Source: Anaerotruncus sp.
GTDB lineage: Bacteria; Bacillota; Clostridia; Oscillospirales; Ruminococcaceae
Assembly: GCA_021770005.1 (NCBI GenBank)
Contig: JAETRV010000016.1
Location: forward strand, 1 to 55,900
DNA length: 55,900 bases
Direction of reading: 5' to 3'
This document shows, one piece after another, positions 27,789 through 36,561 of this stretch. The notes below the pieces were generated by a model. It worked only from the letters and a program-made list of their open reading frames with translations, was not told the DNA's origin and made no database searches. Within the stretch, counting starts at the first letter, position 1, and each line of letters opens with the position of its first letter. Both the position numbers and the translations under genes were made by a program.

Positions 27789-27923
27789 ATGAAAAGAACC
27801 TACCAGCCGAAGAAGCTCCAGAGAAAAAAAGAACATGGTTTCCGTAAGCGTATGGCAACCAAAAACGGGCGTAAGGTCCTCGCGCGCAGAAGGGCAAAAG
27901 GCAGAGCGCGTTTGACCCACTAA
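27789..27923 (+). CDS. rpmH: 50S ribosomal protein L34
   Basis: A 44-residue, very basic protein ([20 protein letters not shown]...RLTH), a textbook L34. GAGAGGGGGG lies upstream of the ATG. The longer open frame back to 27564 is leader RNA. A weak terminator and a dispersed-repeat module separate it from rnpA, with which it is normally tightly linked. Confidence 0.98.
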   Translation: MKRTYQPKKLQRKKEHGFRKRMATKNGRKVLARRRAKGRARLTH

Positions 27924-27938
27924 ATCCGGAAAATACAG

Positions 27939-27970
27939 GACCACAGCTGGAGTTGTGGTCTTTATTTTTA
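27939..27970 (+). terminator. Terminator/attenuator between rpmH and rnpA
   Basis: GACCACA and TGTGGTC (7 bp) with an 8-nt loop, followed by TTTATTTTTA. A partial terminator here would lower rnpA relative to rpmH expression. Confidence 0.7.
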
Positions 27971-28062
27971 GGATGTTGGAGAGCGGGGCCGCTTGCATTA
28001 AAATTAGGTGCTGGAAGTTCATTCTGTGCTTTTTGGAAAGCGCGTCTCAAGAGAAAGCGTTC

Positions 28063-28135
28063 TTCCTCCCGCGCGGCGGCAGGGGCGCTGCCCCTCGGCT
28101 CCGCAGCCTTTGAAAAGGCTGGCGAAGCTTTGTGT
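28063..28135. repeat. Module B repeat inside the rpmH-rnpA gap
   Basis: GGGGCGCTGCCCC and a CAGCCTTTGAAAAGGCTG hairpin followed by GCGAAGCTTTG. This is module B with compensatory changes in the second stem (CCACC/GGTGG becomes CAGCC/GGCTG), so pairing is conserved although sequence is not. Confidence 0.75.
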
Positions 28136-28192
28136 TTTGTCTGGGACGGCCTCCAGGTAAAGGTCATGAAAATTGCGGCAGGGAGGATTGGG

Positions 28193-28528
28193 ATGCTCCA
28201 CACGACTGCGCTTACCCTCAACAAGGAATTTAAACGCGCTTATTACCGGGGGCGGAATACGGCAACCCCCTTTGTTGTGGTTTACGCGATAAAAAACAGG
28301 ATGGGGTGCAATCGTCTCGGGTTGACCGCTTCCAAAAAGATCGGAAAAGCTGTGCAGCGCAACCGCGCGCGCCGGATTATGAAAGAGGCTTACCGGCTGC
28401 TGGAGGGGGAATTCCCGGTGGGATGGGACTTTGTACTTGTAGCCCGCGCCAGAACGGTCGACGCCTCCACCAATGACCTGATGAGGGCGCTTCGGCAGGC
28501 CAACCGGCGGTTATTTCAGAAAGTATGA
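28193..28528 (+). CDS. rnpA: Ribonuclease P protein component
   Basis: Protein subunit of RNase P (111 residues), which supports 5' maturation of tRNA precursors. The conserved RNR region [14 protein letters not shown] (about 55-68) and the N-terminal [10 protein letters not shown] are present. The ATG at 28193 has GGGAGG 7 nt upstream; the frame extends back through the repeat but that is not coding. The stop overlaps the yidD start (ATGA). Confidence 0.96.
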   Translation: MLHTTALTLNKEFKRAYYRGRNTATPFVVVYAIKNRMGCNRLGLTASKKIGKAVQRNRARRIMKEAYRLLEGEFPVGWDFVLVARARTVDASTNDLMRALRQANRRLFQKV

Positions 28529-28791
28529 GGCGATTGCTCCTTTGGTTGATCCGCCTTTACCAGAAATGGATCTCGCCTTTGAAACCCCAGCCTACCTGCC
28601 GCTTTTATCCCACCTGCTCGATTTATGCCTATACTGCGGTCTCGCGCTTTGGCGCATTGCGTGGGGGGTGGCTCGCGTTCAAACGGATCCTCAAATGCCA
28701 TCCGTTCCATCCGGGCGGGTTTGATCCTGTACCAGAGGAATTTTCCCTATTTGGGCCTGTAAAAATTGGAAAAGAGAGGAAACAGAAATAG
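28525..28791 (+). CDS. yidD: Membrane protein insertion efficiency factor YidD
   Basis: An 88-residue protein with an N-terminal amphipathic segment ([16 protein letters not shown]) and the family core [19 protein letters not shown]...[16 protein letters not shown], including the three conserved cysteines. It assists YidC-dependent insertion. It overlaps rnpA by four bases and its stop abuts the yidC start. Confidence 0.95.
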   Translation: MRRLLLWLIRLYQKWISPLKPQPTCRFYPTCSIYAYTAVSRFGALRGGWLAFKRILKCHPFHPGGFDPVPEEFSLFGPVKIGKERKQK

Positions 28792-29862
28792 ATGCAACTG
28801 ATTTATCTGATCGTTGGCTGGCCGCTCGGCTGGATTATGTGGGCCTGCTATAAGGTAATCCCTGTCTATGCCGTTGCGCTGGTCCTGTTTACCCTGATTA
28901 TGCGTATCCTTCTGGTGCCGTTCTCAATCAAGCAGCAGAAGTCGATGGTCAAGATGCAGATGTTCCGCCCCAGAATGGAGGAACTTCAGAAAAAATATGG
29001 AAATAATAAAGAGCGTCTCAACGAAGAGATGATGAAACTCTATCAGGAGGAAAATTATAACCCAATGTCGGGCTGCCTCCCAATGTTGATTCAGTTCCCG
29101 ATCCTCTTCGGGTTGATTGACGTTATCTATAAGCCGATGAGCCATATCCTGCGGATCGGGCAGGAAGTCCTTTCCCAGGCATATGCGATTGCCGCACCGA
29201 TCCTTAATGTTGCGCCGGAGACGCTTTCTAAGGATATGACTGCGCAGCTGAAAGTCATGGGTGCGGTGCAGCAGAACCCGCAGGCGTTTGCTTCGCTCGG
29301 GGATTTTGTGGACAAGGTGAACAGTATCAATCTCACGATCGGTCCGATCGACCTTACCCAAACCCCCACCTTTGCATTCAACTGGCTGCTTTTGATTCCG
29401 ATCCTGTCCGGTTTGACTTCGCTCGCATTGTCGGTCTTTACCATGAAACAGACAGCCGCTTCCGCGGGAGACAATGCGCAGGCCGCTGGTATGAGCCGGA
29501 GTATGATGCTGATGATGCCTCTGATGTCTGCCTATTTCGGCTTTATGTTCCCAGCGGGCGTGGGTATCTACTGGATTATTTCCAATGTGCTGATGGCGGT
29601 CCAAACCTTCCTACTGAACAAATTTATGAATCCTGTTAAGCTCGCGGAGCAGGCCAAGATCGAATATGAGGCCAAGCGGGAGCAGCAGAGGAAGGAAAAG
29701 ATTGAAGCGAAAAAACGCGCGCGGGAAAACGGGGAATTGGATATTGATAAGGCATTATCCCAGAAAGAGATCAACCGGATGAAACTCGCGGCGGCGCGCA
29801 AGCGGGACGCGGAGAAATATGGGGACATATACAAGGAAGTCACCGATGATGATTTGAAATAA
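28792..29862 (+). CDS. yidC: Membrane protein insertase YidC/OxaA
   Basis: A 356-residue insertase with the core YidC transmembrane segments. The substrate-groove region includes the VLFTLIMRILLVPFSIKQQKSM stretch (the conserved arginine lies here) and PMLIQFPILFGLIDVIY. It has a long charged, Lys/Arg-rich C-terminal tail that can contact the ribosome. The N-terminal periplasmic domain of Gram-negative YidC is absent, as expected in Firmicutes. There is no gap to yidD; the jag gene follows. Confidence 0.96.
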   Translation: MQLIYLIVGWPLGWIMWACYKVIPVYAVALVLFTLIMRILLVPFSIKQQKSMVKMQMFRPRMEELQKKYGNNKERLNEEMMKLYQEENYNPMSGCLPMLIQFPILFGLIDVIYKPMSHILRIGQEVLSQAYAIAAPILNVAPETLSKDMTAQLKVMGAVQQNPQAFASLGDFVDKVNSINLTIGPIDLTQTPTFAFNWLLLIPILSGLTSLALSVFTMKQTAASAGDNAQAAGMSRSMMLMMPLMSAYFGFMFPAGVGIYWIISNVLMAVQTFLLNKFMNPVKLAEQAKIEYEAKREQQRKEKIEAKKRARENGELDIDKALSQKEINRMKLAAARKRDAEKYGDIYKEVTDDDLK

Positions 29863-29916
29863 TTGCCGTAGCGATGCAAATGAACTGTTTAAGTGGAATT
29901 GCAATAGGAGGGCATT

Positions 29917-31197
29917 ATGAGAGAGTGCATCAAAGAAGCCAAAAGTGTTGACGAGGCGATTAGCCTTGCGTGTAAGGAACTTGACGTCGAACGGGACGCA
30001 ATAGAGTTTGAGATCATCAATCTGCCGAAGCGTGGATTTTTTGGGCTTCGCAATACCCCTGCCCGGGTGCGGGTTTATTTTGAGGAGCCGGTGAAAGAGG
30101 AAAAAAAACCGGAAAGGCCGCAGCCCTCTGAAAAGCCGGCGAGAGCATCCGAGCCAAGGCCGGTGCAGGAGCCAAAGCCGGCCAAATCCAGCCGCCCGGC
30201 AAAGCCGGAAAAGCCGTTGCGCGAGGAACGGCAGCAGTTATCAAAAGAGACGGTGAAGGAACCGCCTGTGAAAAAAGAGCCAAAGCCGGAGAAAAAGGAA
30301 AATCTCGAAGCAAAACCGGAGGAATCCAAAAAGCGCGAATCTGCACCGCTTGTCTTTGTGCGTTCGGATGAGGTCGAGGGGAAGGCCAAAACCGCTGTAA
30401 CCTATCTCAAAGGTGTTTTGGCGGAGATGAATGTTTACCCCGAAATTGCGGTTGCGCGCACCGAGAACGGTGTAATCCTGCGGCTGTCCGGTGAGGGTCT
30501 GGGTGTTATCATCGGGCGCAGAGGGGAAACCCTGGATTCGCTTCAGTATCTTTGCGGGCTGGTCGCCAACCGTGAGGAGGGCGACTATATGCGGGTCACC
30601 ATCGATTCGGGCAACTACCGCGAGAAACGGGAGCGCACACTTGAACATCTGGCGCAGAAGATTTCTGCGTCGGCGATCCGGTATGGGCGTTCCTCCACCC
30701 TTGAGCCAATGAACCCGTATGAGCGCCGGATTATCCATGCAACGGTCTCAAAGATTGAGGGGGTTTCTTCCACTTCGATCGGGGAGGAGCCAAACCGTCG
30801 TGTTGTGATTACGCCGGACAACCTCAAACCCCAGCAGGGGAGGAGGGGTGGAAAAGGCGGCGGACGCGGCGGGAAACCGCCCCGCAGAGGGGATGGGCCG
30901 CGCTCCGGGGAGCGCCGGGAGTTTCCTCCGAGGGATCGGGACAGCGGCAGACGGGACCGCGATAGAAATGATCGTGGCCGGCGAGATGGCGGACGTCGGG
31001 ATGAGACAATAAAGCCGACGCCCACCAGCATTGACCGGGAGTACCTGAAAGAGATTGAGCAGGAAGGGCCGTCGTTTGTCAAGCCTGCTCCCTCCGAGAA
31101 ACCAGCCGCACCGGTGCGGGAAAATCTTTCCGCATCGCGCACCCAGAAATCAGGGGAAGGGGCAGACCTGCCGCTCTATGGAAAAATAGAACTGTAA
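29917..31197 (+). CDS. jag: RNA-binding protein Jag/KhpB with Arg/Gly-rich tail
   Basis: KhpB binds RNA and, with KhpA, affects cell division and envelope genes. Domains in order: Jag_N (about 1-55), a long Lys/Pro/Glu-rich linker (about 56-142), a KH domain with VIIGRRGE (197-204), and an R3H domain (about 235-300; ending near RRVVITP). A Gly/Arg/Asp-rich segment (about 305-362) and a further tail follow the R3H domain, making 426 residues against roughly 200-330 in familiar homologues. GGAGGG precedes the ATG. Its terminator has a parS site at the apex. Confidence 0.93.
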   Translation: MRECIKEAKSVDEAISLACKELDVERDAIEFEIINLPKRGFFGLRNTPARVRVYFEEPVKEEKKPERPQPSEKPARASEPRPVQEPKPAKSSRPAKPEKPLREERQQLSKETVKEPPVKKEPKPEKKENLEAKPEESKKRESAPLVFVRSDEVEGKAKTAVTYLKGVLAEMNVYPEIAVARTENGVILRLSGEGLGVIIGRRGETLDSLQYLCGLVANREEGDYMRVTIDSGNYREKRERTLEHLAQKISASAIRYGRSSTLEPMNPYERRIIHATVSKIEGVSSTSIGEEPNRRVVITPDNLKPQQGRRGGKGGGRGGKPPRRGDGPRSGERREFPPRDRDSGRRDRDRNDRGRRDGGRRDETIKPTPTSIDREYLKEIEQEGPSFVKPAPSEKPAAPVRENLSASRTQKSGEGADLPLYGKIEL

Positions 31198-31200
31198 CAC

Positions 31201-31241
31201 AAAAGAGGAGGGGTTTCACGTGAAACACTTCCTCTTTTTTT
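31201..31241 (+). terminator. jag terminator built around a parS site
   Basis: AAAAGAGGAGGGGTTTCAC (31201-31219) is complementary to GTGAAACACTTCCTCTTTT (31220-31238) with one wobble and one mismatch, ending in a T-run. The apex of the hairpin is the parS palindrome. Confidence 0.85.
31212..31227. promoter_or_regulatory. parS site (GGTTTCACGTGAAACA)
   Basis: The 14-bp core GTTTCACGTGAAAC is perfect; only the first outer base differs from TGTTTCACGTGAAACA. It forms the apex of the jag terminator hairpin. Confidence 0.88.
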
Positions 31242-31261
31242 GGATGCAGAGGGGATTTCTC

Positions 31262-31432
31262 CTTTATCCTGTTTCAAACAGCCCCTAAAATCCAAAGGTT
31301 TGCTCGATTTTTTCACTGCCGTTGCAGCGGCATACATGGGCCAACCGGCGTGAAGCGGAAATGCTTAGGCCGGACTGAAAAATCGCGGGGGCTTTGTTCC
31401 CTGCAAAAGATACGGAAACAGATTCTTAGATG
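31262..31432. repeat. Diverged repeat remnants upstream of mnmE
   Basis: A small-element end (GTTTCAAACAGCCCCTA) is followed by AAAATCCAAAGGTTTGCTCGATTTTTTCAC, a diverged left part of the large element, and later GGGGGCTTTGTTCCCTGCAAAAGATACGGAAACAGATTCTTAG, a diverged right end. The middle is replaced by unrelated sequence. Confidence 0.55.
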
Positions 31433-31444
31433 GGGAGGACATTT

Positions 31445-32812
31445 ATGGAGAATGAGACGATAGCAGCAATCGCTACGCCGCATGGTGTTGGAGGCATCGG
31501 AGTGGTGCGGCTGTCTGGCCCGCAAGCAATTCCGATTGTGGGGCGGGTTGCGCGGCTCTCCCGGGGAAAACAGCTTTCGGAGATGGAAGGGTACACCTGC
31601 GCCTATGGGCGGGTTTTTGATGAGGAAGGTGAGATTGACGAGGCCATTCTGACGCTTTTTCGCGAGCCGCACAGCTATACGGGTGAGGACGTGGTCGAGA
31701 TTGCAGCACATGGTGGGATTTATCTGATAGACCGGATTTTGCGCGCTTGTTGTTCAGCGGGGGCGTGTCCCGCACAGGCGGGCGAGTTTACCCGGCGGGC
31801 ATTCCTCAACGGGAAACTCGATCTCACACAGGCAGAAGCGGTTGCCGACCTGATTTCCGCACAGGGGAAGCAGGCCGCGCGTGCCGCACTCACAGCGCGG
31901 GATGGTGCACTCTATCGGGAAGCGGAGCGAATCTGCGGGGAATTGACCGGATATGCCGCACATCTTGCGGCATGGATTGACTATCCGGAAGAAGGGATCG
32001 CCGAAGTGGATCCATCCGCGCTGGCAACCGGTCTGCGGGGTTGTGGGGCGGCTTTGGAAAAGCTGTCCGCCACTTATGACGCCGGAAGGGTGGTCCGGGA
32101 GGGGATCGAAACCGCGATTGTCGGCCGCCCCAATGTGGGCAAGTCAACATTGATGAACCTGCTTTCCGGGTTTCAGCGGAGCATTGTTTCGGATTGTGCC
32201 GGGACCACCCGGGATGTGGTGAGTGACACGGTACAGCTTGGGGATTTGATGCTGCACCTCTCGGATACCGCTGGCATCCGTTCGACCGATGATCCAATCG
32301 AGCGCCAGGGAGTGCGGATGGCACAGGACCGTCTCGAACGGGCACAACTGATACTTGCGGTGTTTGACGGCTCTGAACCGCTTGACGCGGACGATTTAAA
32401 GATAGCGGAAGCTTGTCAGGGGATTCCTACGGTTGCACTGGTCAATAAGCGCGACCTTCCCCAGCAGATTGATCTCGAGCCACTCAGGCGAATGTTCCAA
32501 AAGGTGCTGGTGATCTCTGCGGATCAATCGGATGATCTGGAACCGCTCAGACAGGAGGTTGAGCGGCTGTTTGAGATTGGGAGCTTTGATGCTGGTGCAG
32601 CGGCAGTGGCCAACGAACGGCAGCGCGGTGAGGTGCGGCGCGCCTGTGACGAGGTACAGCAGGCGATAGATGCGCTCTCTTCCGGGGTGTCCTATGACGC
32701 GGTGTGTGTCTGCATCGAGGCGGCAGTCGATGCACTGCTCGCCCTCACCGGGAAACGCGCATCTGAACAGGTGGTGGAGCAGGTCTTTTCCCGGTTTTGT
32801 GTTGGAAAGTGA
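31445..32812 (+). CDS. mnmE: tRNA uridine-5-carboxymethylaminomethyl GTPase MnmE
   Basis: With MnmG it modifies wobble U34 of several tRNAs. From ATG 31445 (GGGGAGG upstream; 455 residues) it shows the N-terminal folate-binding domain ([17 protein letters not shown]), the helical domain, and an inserted GTPase domain with [16 protein letters not shown] and NKRD, ending with the catalytic FCVGK. An in-frame ATG at 31430 overlaps the ribosome site and is not used. mnmG follows 13 bp later. Confidence 0.97.
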   Translation: MENETIAAIATPHGVGGIGVVRLSGPQAIPIVGRVARLSRGKQLSEMEGYTCAYGRVFDEEGEIDEAILTLFREPHSYTGEDVVEIAAHGGIYLIDRILRACCSAGACPAQAGEFTRRAFLNGKLDLTQAEAVADLISAQGKQAARAALTARDGALYREAERICGELTGYAAHLAAWIDYPEEGIAEVDPSALATGLRGCGAALEKLSATYDAGRVVREGIETAIVGRPNVGKSTLMNLLSGFQRSIVSDCAGTTRDVVSDTVQLGDLMLHLSDTAGIRSTDDPIERQGVRMAQDRLERAQLILAVFDGSEPLDADDLKIAEACQGIPTVALVNKRDLPQQIDLEPLRRMFQKVLVISADQSDDLEPLRQEVERLFEIGSFDAGAAAVANERQRGEVRRACDEVQQAIDALSSGVSYDAVCVCIEAAVDALLALTGKRASEQVVEQVFSRFCVGK

Positions 32813-32825
32813 AAGGAGAGAATAG

Positions 32826-34715
32826 ATGCAATACTATCATGCGGATGACTATGAAGTCGCGGTAGTTGGCGCGGGCCACGCGGGGATAGAAGCGGCCCTT
32901 GCAGCGGCGCGGTTGGGTGCGAAAACGGTGTTATTTACCATCTCGCTCGATGCGATTGCAAATCTTCCTTGCAATCCCTCGATCGGTGGGACCGCAAAGG
33001 GGCATCTGGTGCGGGAGGTGGACGCGCTCGGCGGGGAGATGGGAAAAGCCGCTGACGCCACCTTCCTGCAAAGCCGGATGCTCAACCGAGGGAAAGGCCC
33101 CGCAGTGCACAGCCTGCGGGTACAGACCGACCGCAGGGCTTACCACGCCTATATGAAACGGGCGGTGGAGACACAGGAAGGATTGTCGGTCAAGCAGGCG
33201 GAGATTGTGGAACTTCGGGTAGAGGATGGGGAGATTGCCGGAGTTGTAACTGCGATGGGTGCTGTCTATGGTGCGAAAGCGGTGATCCTTGCCACCGGGA
33301 CCTATTTAAGAGGAAAAATTTTCGTGGGGGAGTACAGTGCTGAGAGCGGCCCGGATGGACTGCATCCGGCGCGGCAGCTTTCGGATTCTCTGGAAAAGCT
33401 GGGAATCCAGCTGCGGCGGTTCAAGACGGGTACCCCCGCGCGGGTGGACCGGCGGTCGATCGACTTTTCCAAACTGGAAAAGCAGGAGGGGGACGACCCG
33501 ATTGTCCCGTTTTCGTTCGAGACCGATCCCTACGGCTTACAGAACCAGGTCTGCTGCTATATGGCTTACACCAATGAACGCACCCATCAGGTAATCCGCG
33601 ATAACCTGGACCGTTCCCCGCTTTACGGCGGGCAGATCGAAGGGGTCGGCCCGCGTTACTGCCCGAGTATCGAGGATAAGGTGGTCCGTTTTCAGGATAA
33701 GCCCCGGCACCAGCTCTTTGTGGAACCAATGGGCATAGACACGAATGAGATGTACTTGCAGGGGATGTCCTCCTCGCTTCCGGAAGAGGTGCAGATAAAA
33801 TTTTATCGCACGATCGAGGGGTTTGAGCGGCTTGAGATCATGCGCAGTGCTTACGCGATTGAGTATGACTGTATCGATCCCACCTGCCTTAAGGCATCGT
33901 TGGAGTTCCGTTCGGTCAAGGGATTGTATGGAGCGGGACAGTTCAATGGCACCTCGGGGTATGAGGAAGCGGCCGCACAGGGCCTGATTGCGGGGATCAA
34001 TGCGGCCCGCCAGACACAGGGAAAGGCCCCATTGGTGCTCGATCGCGCCAGCTCGTATATCGGCACGCTGATTGATGATCTGGTCATCAAGGGCTGCAAC
34101 GACCCCTATCGGATGATGACCTCCCGCTCGGAATACCGGCTCCTGCTCCGCCAGGACAACGCAGACGCGCGCCTGACCCCGACCGGATATGAGATTGGGT
34201 TGATTGGAGAAGAGCGGTTTGCGCGGTTTCAGGAGAAACAGCGGAAGGTCGAACGGGAGATTCAGCGGCTACAGAAAACCACGATTCCGCCAGGAGAGGG
34301 ATTGAATGCGCTGCTTGTTTCACGTGAAACAGCCCCGATCACGACGGGAATCCGGCTTTATGAGCTGTTACGCAGACCACAGATCGGTTATGCAGACCTC
34401 GCGCCATTTGATCCATCCCGCCCCAACCTGCCGCCGGAGGTGCAGGAACAGGTGGAAATCACAATCTCGTACGAGGGTTACATACAAAAACAGCTTGTAC
34501 AGGTCGCACAGATGCGAAAGCTCGAGGGGCAGGCCCTGCCCGAAACGCTTGATTACCGGGAAATCCGCGGGCTGCGGCTTGAGGCAATCGAAAAATTGGG
34601 TAGGCTTCGCCCCGCAAATATCGGGCAGGCTTCCCGTATCAGTGGAGTTAGTCCGGCGGATATATCGGTACTTTTAATCTGGCTTGAACAGCATAGACGG
34701 GGGGCAGCAGAATGA
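32826..34715 (+). CDS. mnmG: tRNA uridine-5-carboxymethylaminomethyl enzyme MnmG (GidA)
   Basis: FAD-dependent partner of MnmE, 629 residues. The FAD-binding VVGAGHAGIEAALAAARLG is at the N-terminus, followed by NPSIGG and GRGPAV-like NRGKGPAVHSLR; GTSGYEEAAAQGLIAGINA and the helical C-terminal domain complete it. AAAGGAG precedes the ATG. A perfect 16-bp parS lies inside the gene (34316-34331), encoding part of LLVSRETAP. The stop overlaps rsmG by ATGA. Confidence 0.97.
   Translation: MQYYHADDYEVAVVGAGHAGIEAALAAARLGAKTVLFTISLDAIANLPCNPSIGGTAKGHLVREVDALGGEMGKAADATFLQSRMLNRGKGPAVHSLRVQTDRRAYHAYMKRAVETQEGLSVKQAEIVELRVEDGEIAGVVTAMGAVYGAKAVILATGTYLRGKIFVGEYSAESGPDGLHPARQLSDSLEKLGIQLRRFKTGTPARVDRRSIDFSKLEKQEGDDPIVPFSFETDPYGLQNQVCCYMAYTNERTHQVIRDNLDRSPLYGGQIEGVGPRYCPSIEDKVVRFQDKPRHQLFVEPMGIDTNEMYLQGMSSSLPEEVQIKFYRTIEGFERLEIMRSAYAIEYDCIDPTCLKASLEFRSVKGLYGAGQFNGTSGYEEAAAQGLIAGINAARQTQGKAPLVLDRASSYIGTLIDDLVIKGCNDPYRMMTSRSEYRLLLRQDNADARLTPTGYEIGLIGEERFARFQEKQRKVEREIQRLQKTTIPPGEGLNALLVSRETAPITTGIRLYELLRRPQIGYADLAPFDPSRPNLPPEVQEQVEITISYEGYIQKQLVQVAQMRKLEGQALPETLDYREIRGLRLEAIEKLGRLRPANIGQASRISGVSPADISVLLIWLEQHRRGAAE
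34316..34331. promoter_or_regulatory. parS site, perfect consensus, within mnmG
   Basis: TGTTTCACGTGAAACA matches the ParB/Spo0J consensus at all 16 positions. It is intragenic, about 6.7 kb from the dnaA-rpmH gap and 3.6 kb from parB. Confidence 0.95.
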
Positions 34716-35425
34716 TCGACACCGCAAAGTTAAACAGTTATGCCGAAGGGATTGGCTTGACGCTTGGGCAAGCCCAACTGGAAGCCTTTGATCTCTATGC
34801 ACAGATGCTGGTCGAATGGAATCAGAAGATCAATTTGACCGCGATTACACAGCCTGAAGAGATCGTGGTTAAGCATTTTTTGGATAGTTTGATGCTGCTT
34901 TCTGTGGTTTCACCAATGCAGGGCGCCAGACTGGTGGATGTGGGAACCGGAGCGGGGTTCCCCTCGGTCCCGGTCAAGATCGCCCGCCCGGACCTGGAAC
35001 TGACTCTGTTGGATAGCTTGAACAAGCGGATACTCTTTCTAAAAGAGCTTTCCGACGCCCTGGGGCAGCAGAACCATTGTGTCCATATCCGAGCCGAGGA
35101 GGCGGGGAGGGCCCCCGCGTATCGGGAGCAGCACGACCTCGCGACGGCGCGGGCGGTTGCACATCTGCGGGAACTTTCAGAATATTGCCTGCCGCTTGTC
35201 CGGGTTGGCGGGCGGTTTGCGGCGCTCAAAGGCGGGCAGGTAGAACGGGAGATCGAAGAGTCGCAAAAAGCGATCCGCGAGCTTGGGGGAAAAATCGCCG
35301 AAATTCGACAATTTTCGCTGCCGGACGGAAGTGCCCGGACCATCGTTGTGATTGAGAAAATATCGCAGACTTTGACAAAATATCCCCGTACGCACGCAAA
35401 AATAGCAAAATACCCATTGATTTGA
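34712..35425 (+). CDS. rsmG: 16S rRNA (guanine527-N7) methyltransferase RsmG
   Basis: A SAM methyltransferase of 237 residues that methylates G527 of 16S rRNA. Motif I VDVGTGAGFPSVPVKIA and the N-terminal WNQKINLTAI stretch are characteristic. It overlaps mnmG by four bases, as in the usual mnmE-mnmG-rsmG operon. Loss of this methylation elsewhere gives low-level streptomycin resistance. Confidence 0.95.
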   Translation: MIDTAKLNSYAEGIGLTLGQAQLEAFDLYAQMLVEWNQKINLTAITQPEEIVVKHFLDSLMLLSVVSPMQGARLVDVGTGAGFPSVPVKIARPDLELTLLDSLNKRILFLKELSDALGQQNHCVHIRAEEAGRAPAYREQHDLATARAVAHLRELSEYCLPLVRVGGRFAALKGGQVEREIEESQKAIRELGGKIAEIRQFSLPDGSARTIVVIEKISQTLTKYPRTHAKIAKYPLI

Positions 35426-35538
35426 TCCAAAATTTATGGATTTTATGGGGATTTCTGCGATGAAAAAAGCTGGTCAAAATGAATATTTCATGGTAAGATA
35501 GTGACAGGTCAAGGAGATCGGAGAAAGGATGTGAAAAA

Positions 35539-36372
35539 ATGGGGATGTTTACGAAACAAAAAACCATCAGCAAAGTGCTTTCACTCAACATCCGGGAAAT
35601 TTCTTCGAACCCTTACCAGCCACGAAACCAGTTTGACCCCAAAGCTTTGCAGGAGCTGGCAGACAGCATCGCCCAGAACGGGCTTCTGCAACCGGTCACG
35701 GTCCGCGAGTGGGAGAACGGTTATCAGTTGATCGCCGGGGAACGCCGGCTGATGGCTTGCAAGATGCTGGGAATGGAACAGATTCCTGCGATTGTAAACC
35801 GAGTTGACGATGAAAAGTCCGCAGTTTTCGCGCTGATTGAGAACCTCCAACGGAAGGACCTCAACTATTTTGAGGAGGCACAGGGAATTCAAACCCTGAT
35901 GCAGACAACTGGTATGAGCCAACAGGAGGTGGCGAAAAAGCTGGGGAAAGCGCAGTCAACGGTTGCGAACAAGCTCCGCCTGCTCTGCTTCAGCGAGGAG
36001 CTGCGGCAAAAGATGCTGGACAACGGGTTGACCGAGCGGCACGCGCGCGCATTGCTCCGCCTGCCGAATGAGCGGTTGGTCAACGAGGCGATCCAGTACA
36101 TCGTTGCCGAGCGGTTGAATGTAGGGGAGAGCGAGCGCTATATCGAATCCCTCCTCACCGCGGTACCCGAGCAGCCGCAGAGCAAGCCCGCAACCCGCTT
36201 GTTCGTTGTAAAAGACCTCCGCATTTTTATGAACACGATCACAAAGGCGGTCTCAACTATGCGGCTTGCAGGAATCGAAGTGGATACCAGCAAGCAGGAG
36301 GACGAGGAGTACATCCATTATTTGGTGAAGATTCCCAAAAAGAGCGCTTATCGGAGCTCACATTCTGCATGA
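35539..36372 (+). CDS. noc: Nucleoid occlusion protein Noc (ParB-like)
   Basis: A ParB-superfamily protein of 277 residues in the canonical Noc position between rsmG and parA. It contains the CTP-binding ParB domain with GERRLMACK and a helix-turn-helix QQEVAKKLGKAQSTVANKLRLL. Noc proteins bind their own palindromes and block division over the nucleoid. A membrane-targeting N-terminal helix is not obvious, so a second chromosomal ParB is possible. GGATG lies nine bases before the ATG. Confidence 0.88.
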   Translation: MGMFTKQKTISKVLSLNIREISSNPYQPRNQFDPKALQELADSIAQNGLLQPVTVREWENGYQLIAGERRLMACKMLGMEQIPAIVNRVDDEKSAVFALIENLQRKDLNYFEEAQGIQTLMQTTGMSQQEVAKKLGKAQSTVANKLRLLCFSEELRQKMLDNGLTERHARALLRLPNERLVNEAIQYIVAERLNVGESERYIESLLTAVPEQPQSKPATRLFVVKDLRIFMNTITKAVSTMRLAGIEVDTSKQEDEEYIHYLVKIPKKSAYRSSHSA

Positions 36373-36453
36373 CCAATCCCTGTCTGCGATGGGTGAAACA
36401 GCACGCCCGGCGCCTACAGGTTGGTAAATAAATTTTATACACGTTTCCCTGTC

Positions 36454-36480
36454 AAAAAACCTCCGTTTCGGGGGTTTTTT
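36454..36480 (+). terminator. noc terminator
   Basis: AAAAAACCTCCG, loop TTT and CGGGGGTTTTTT form a strong hairpin with a T-run about 80 bp past the noc stop. Confidence 0.85.
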
Positions 36481-36495
36481 GGCGTTTTACAGCAA

Positions 36496-36511
36496 TGTTT
36501 CATGTGAAACA
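36496..36511. promoter_or_regulatory. parS-like site upstream of the parA promoter
   Basis: TGTTTCATGTGAAACA, one change from consensus in the centre, which keeps both half-sites intact. It lies 21 bp upstream of the parA -35 box and may allow ParB autoregulation. Confidence 0.82.
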
Positions 36512-36532
36512 TTACAATTTTCAAAAAATCGC

Positions 36533-36561
36533 TTAACAAACAGGACAGGCTGTGCTATAAT
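36533..36561 (+). promoter_or_regulatory. Promoter upstream of parA-parB
   Basis: TTAACA (36533-36538), a 17-bp spacer and TATAAT (36556-36561). The -10 box is also the left end of a perfect palindrome. Confidence 0.85.
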
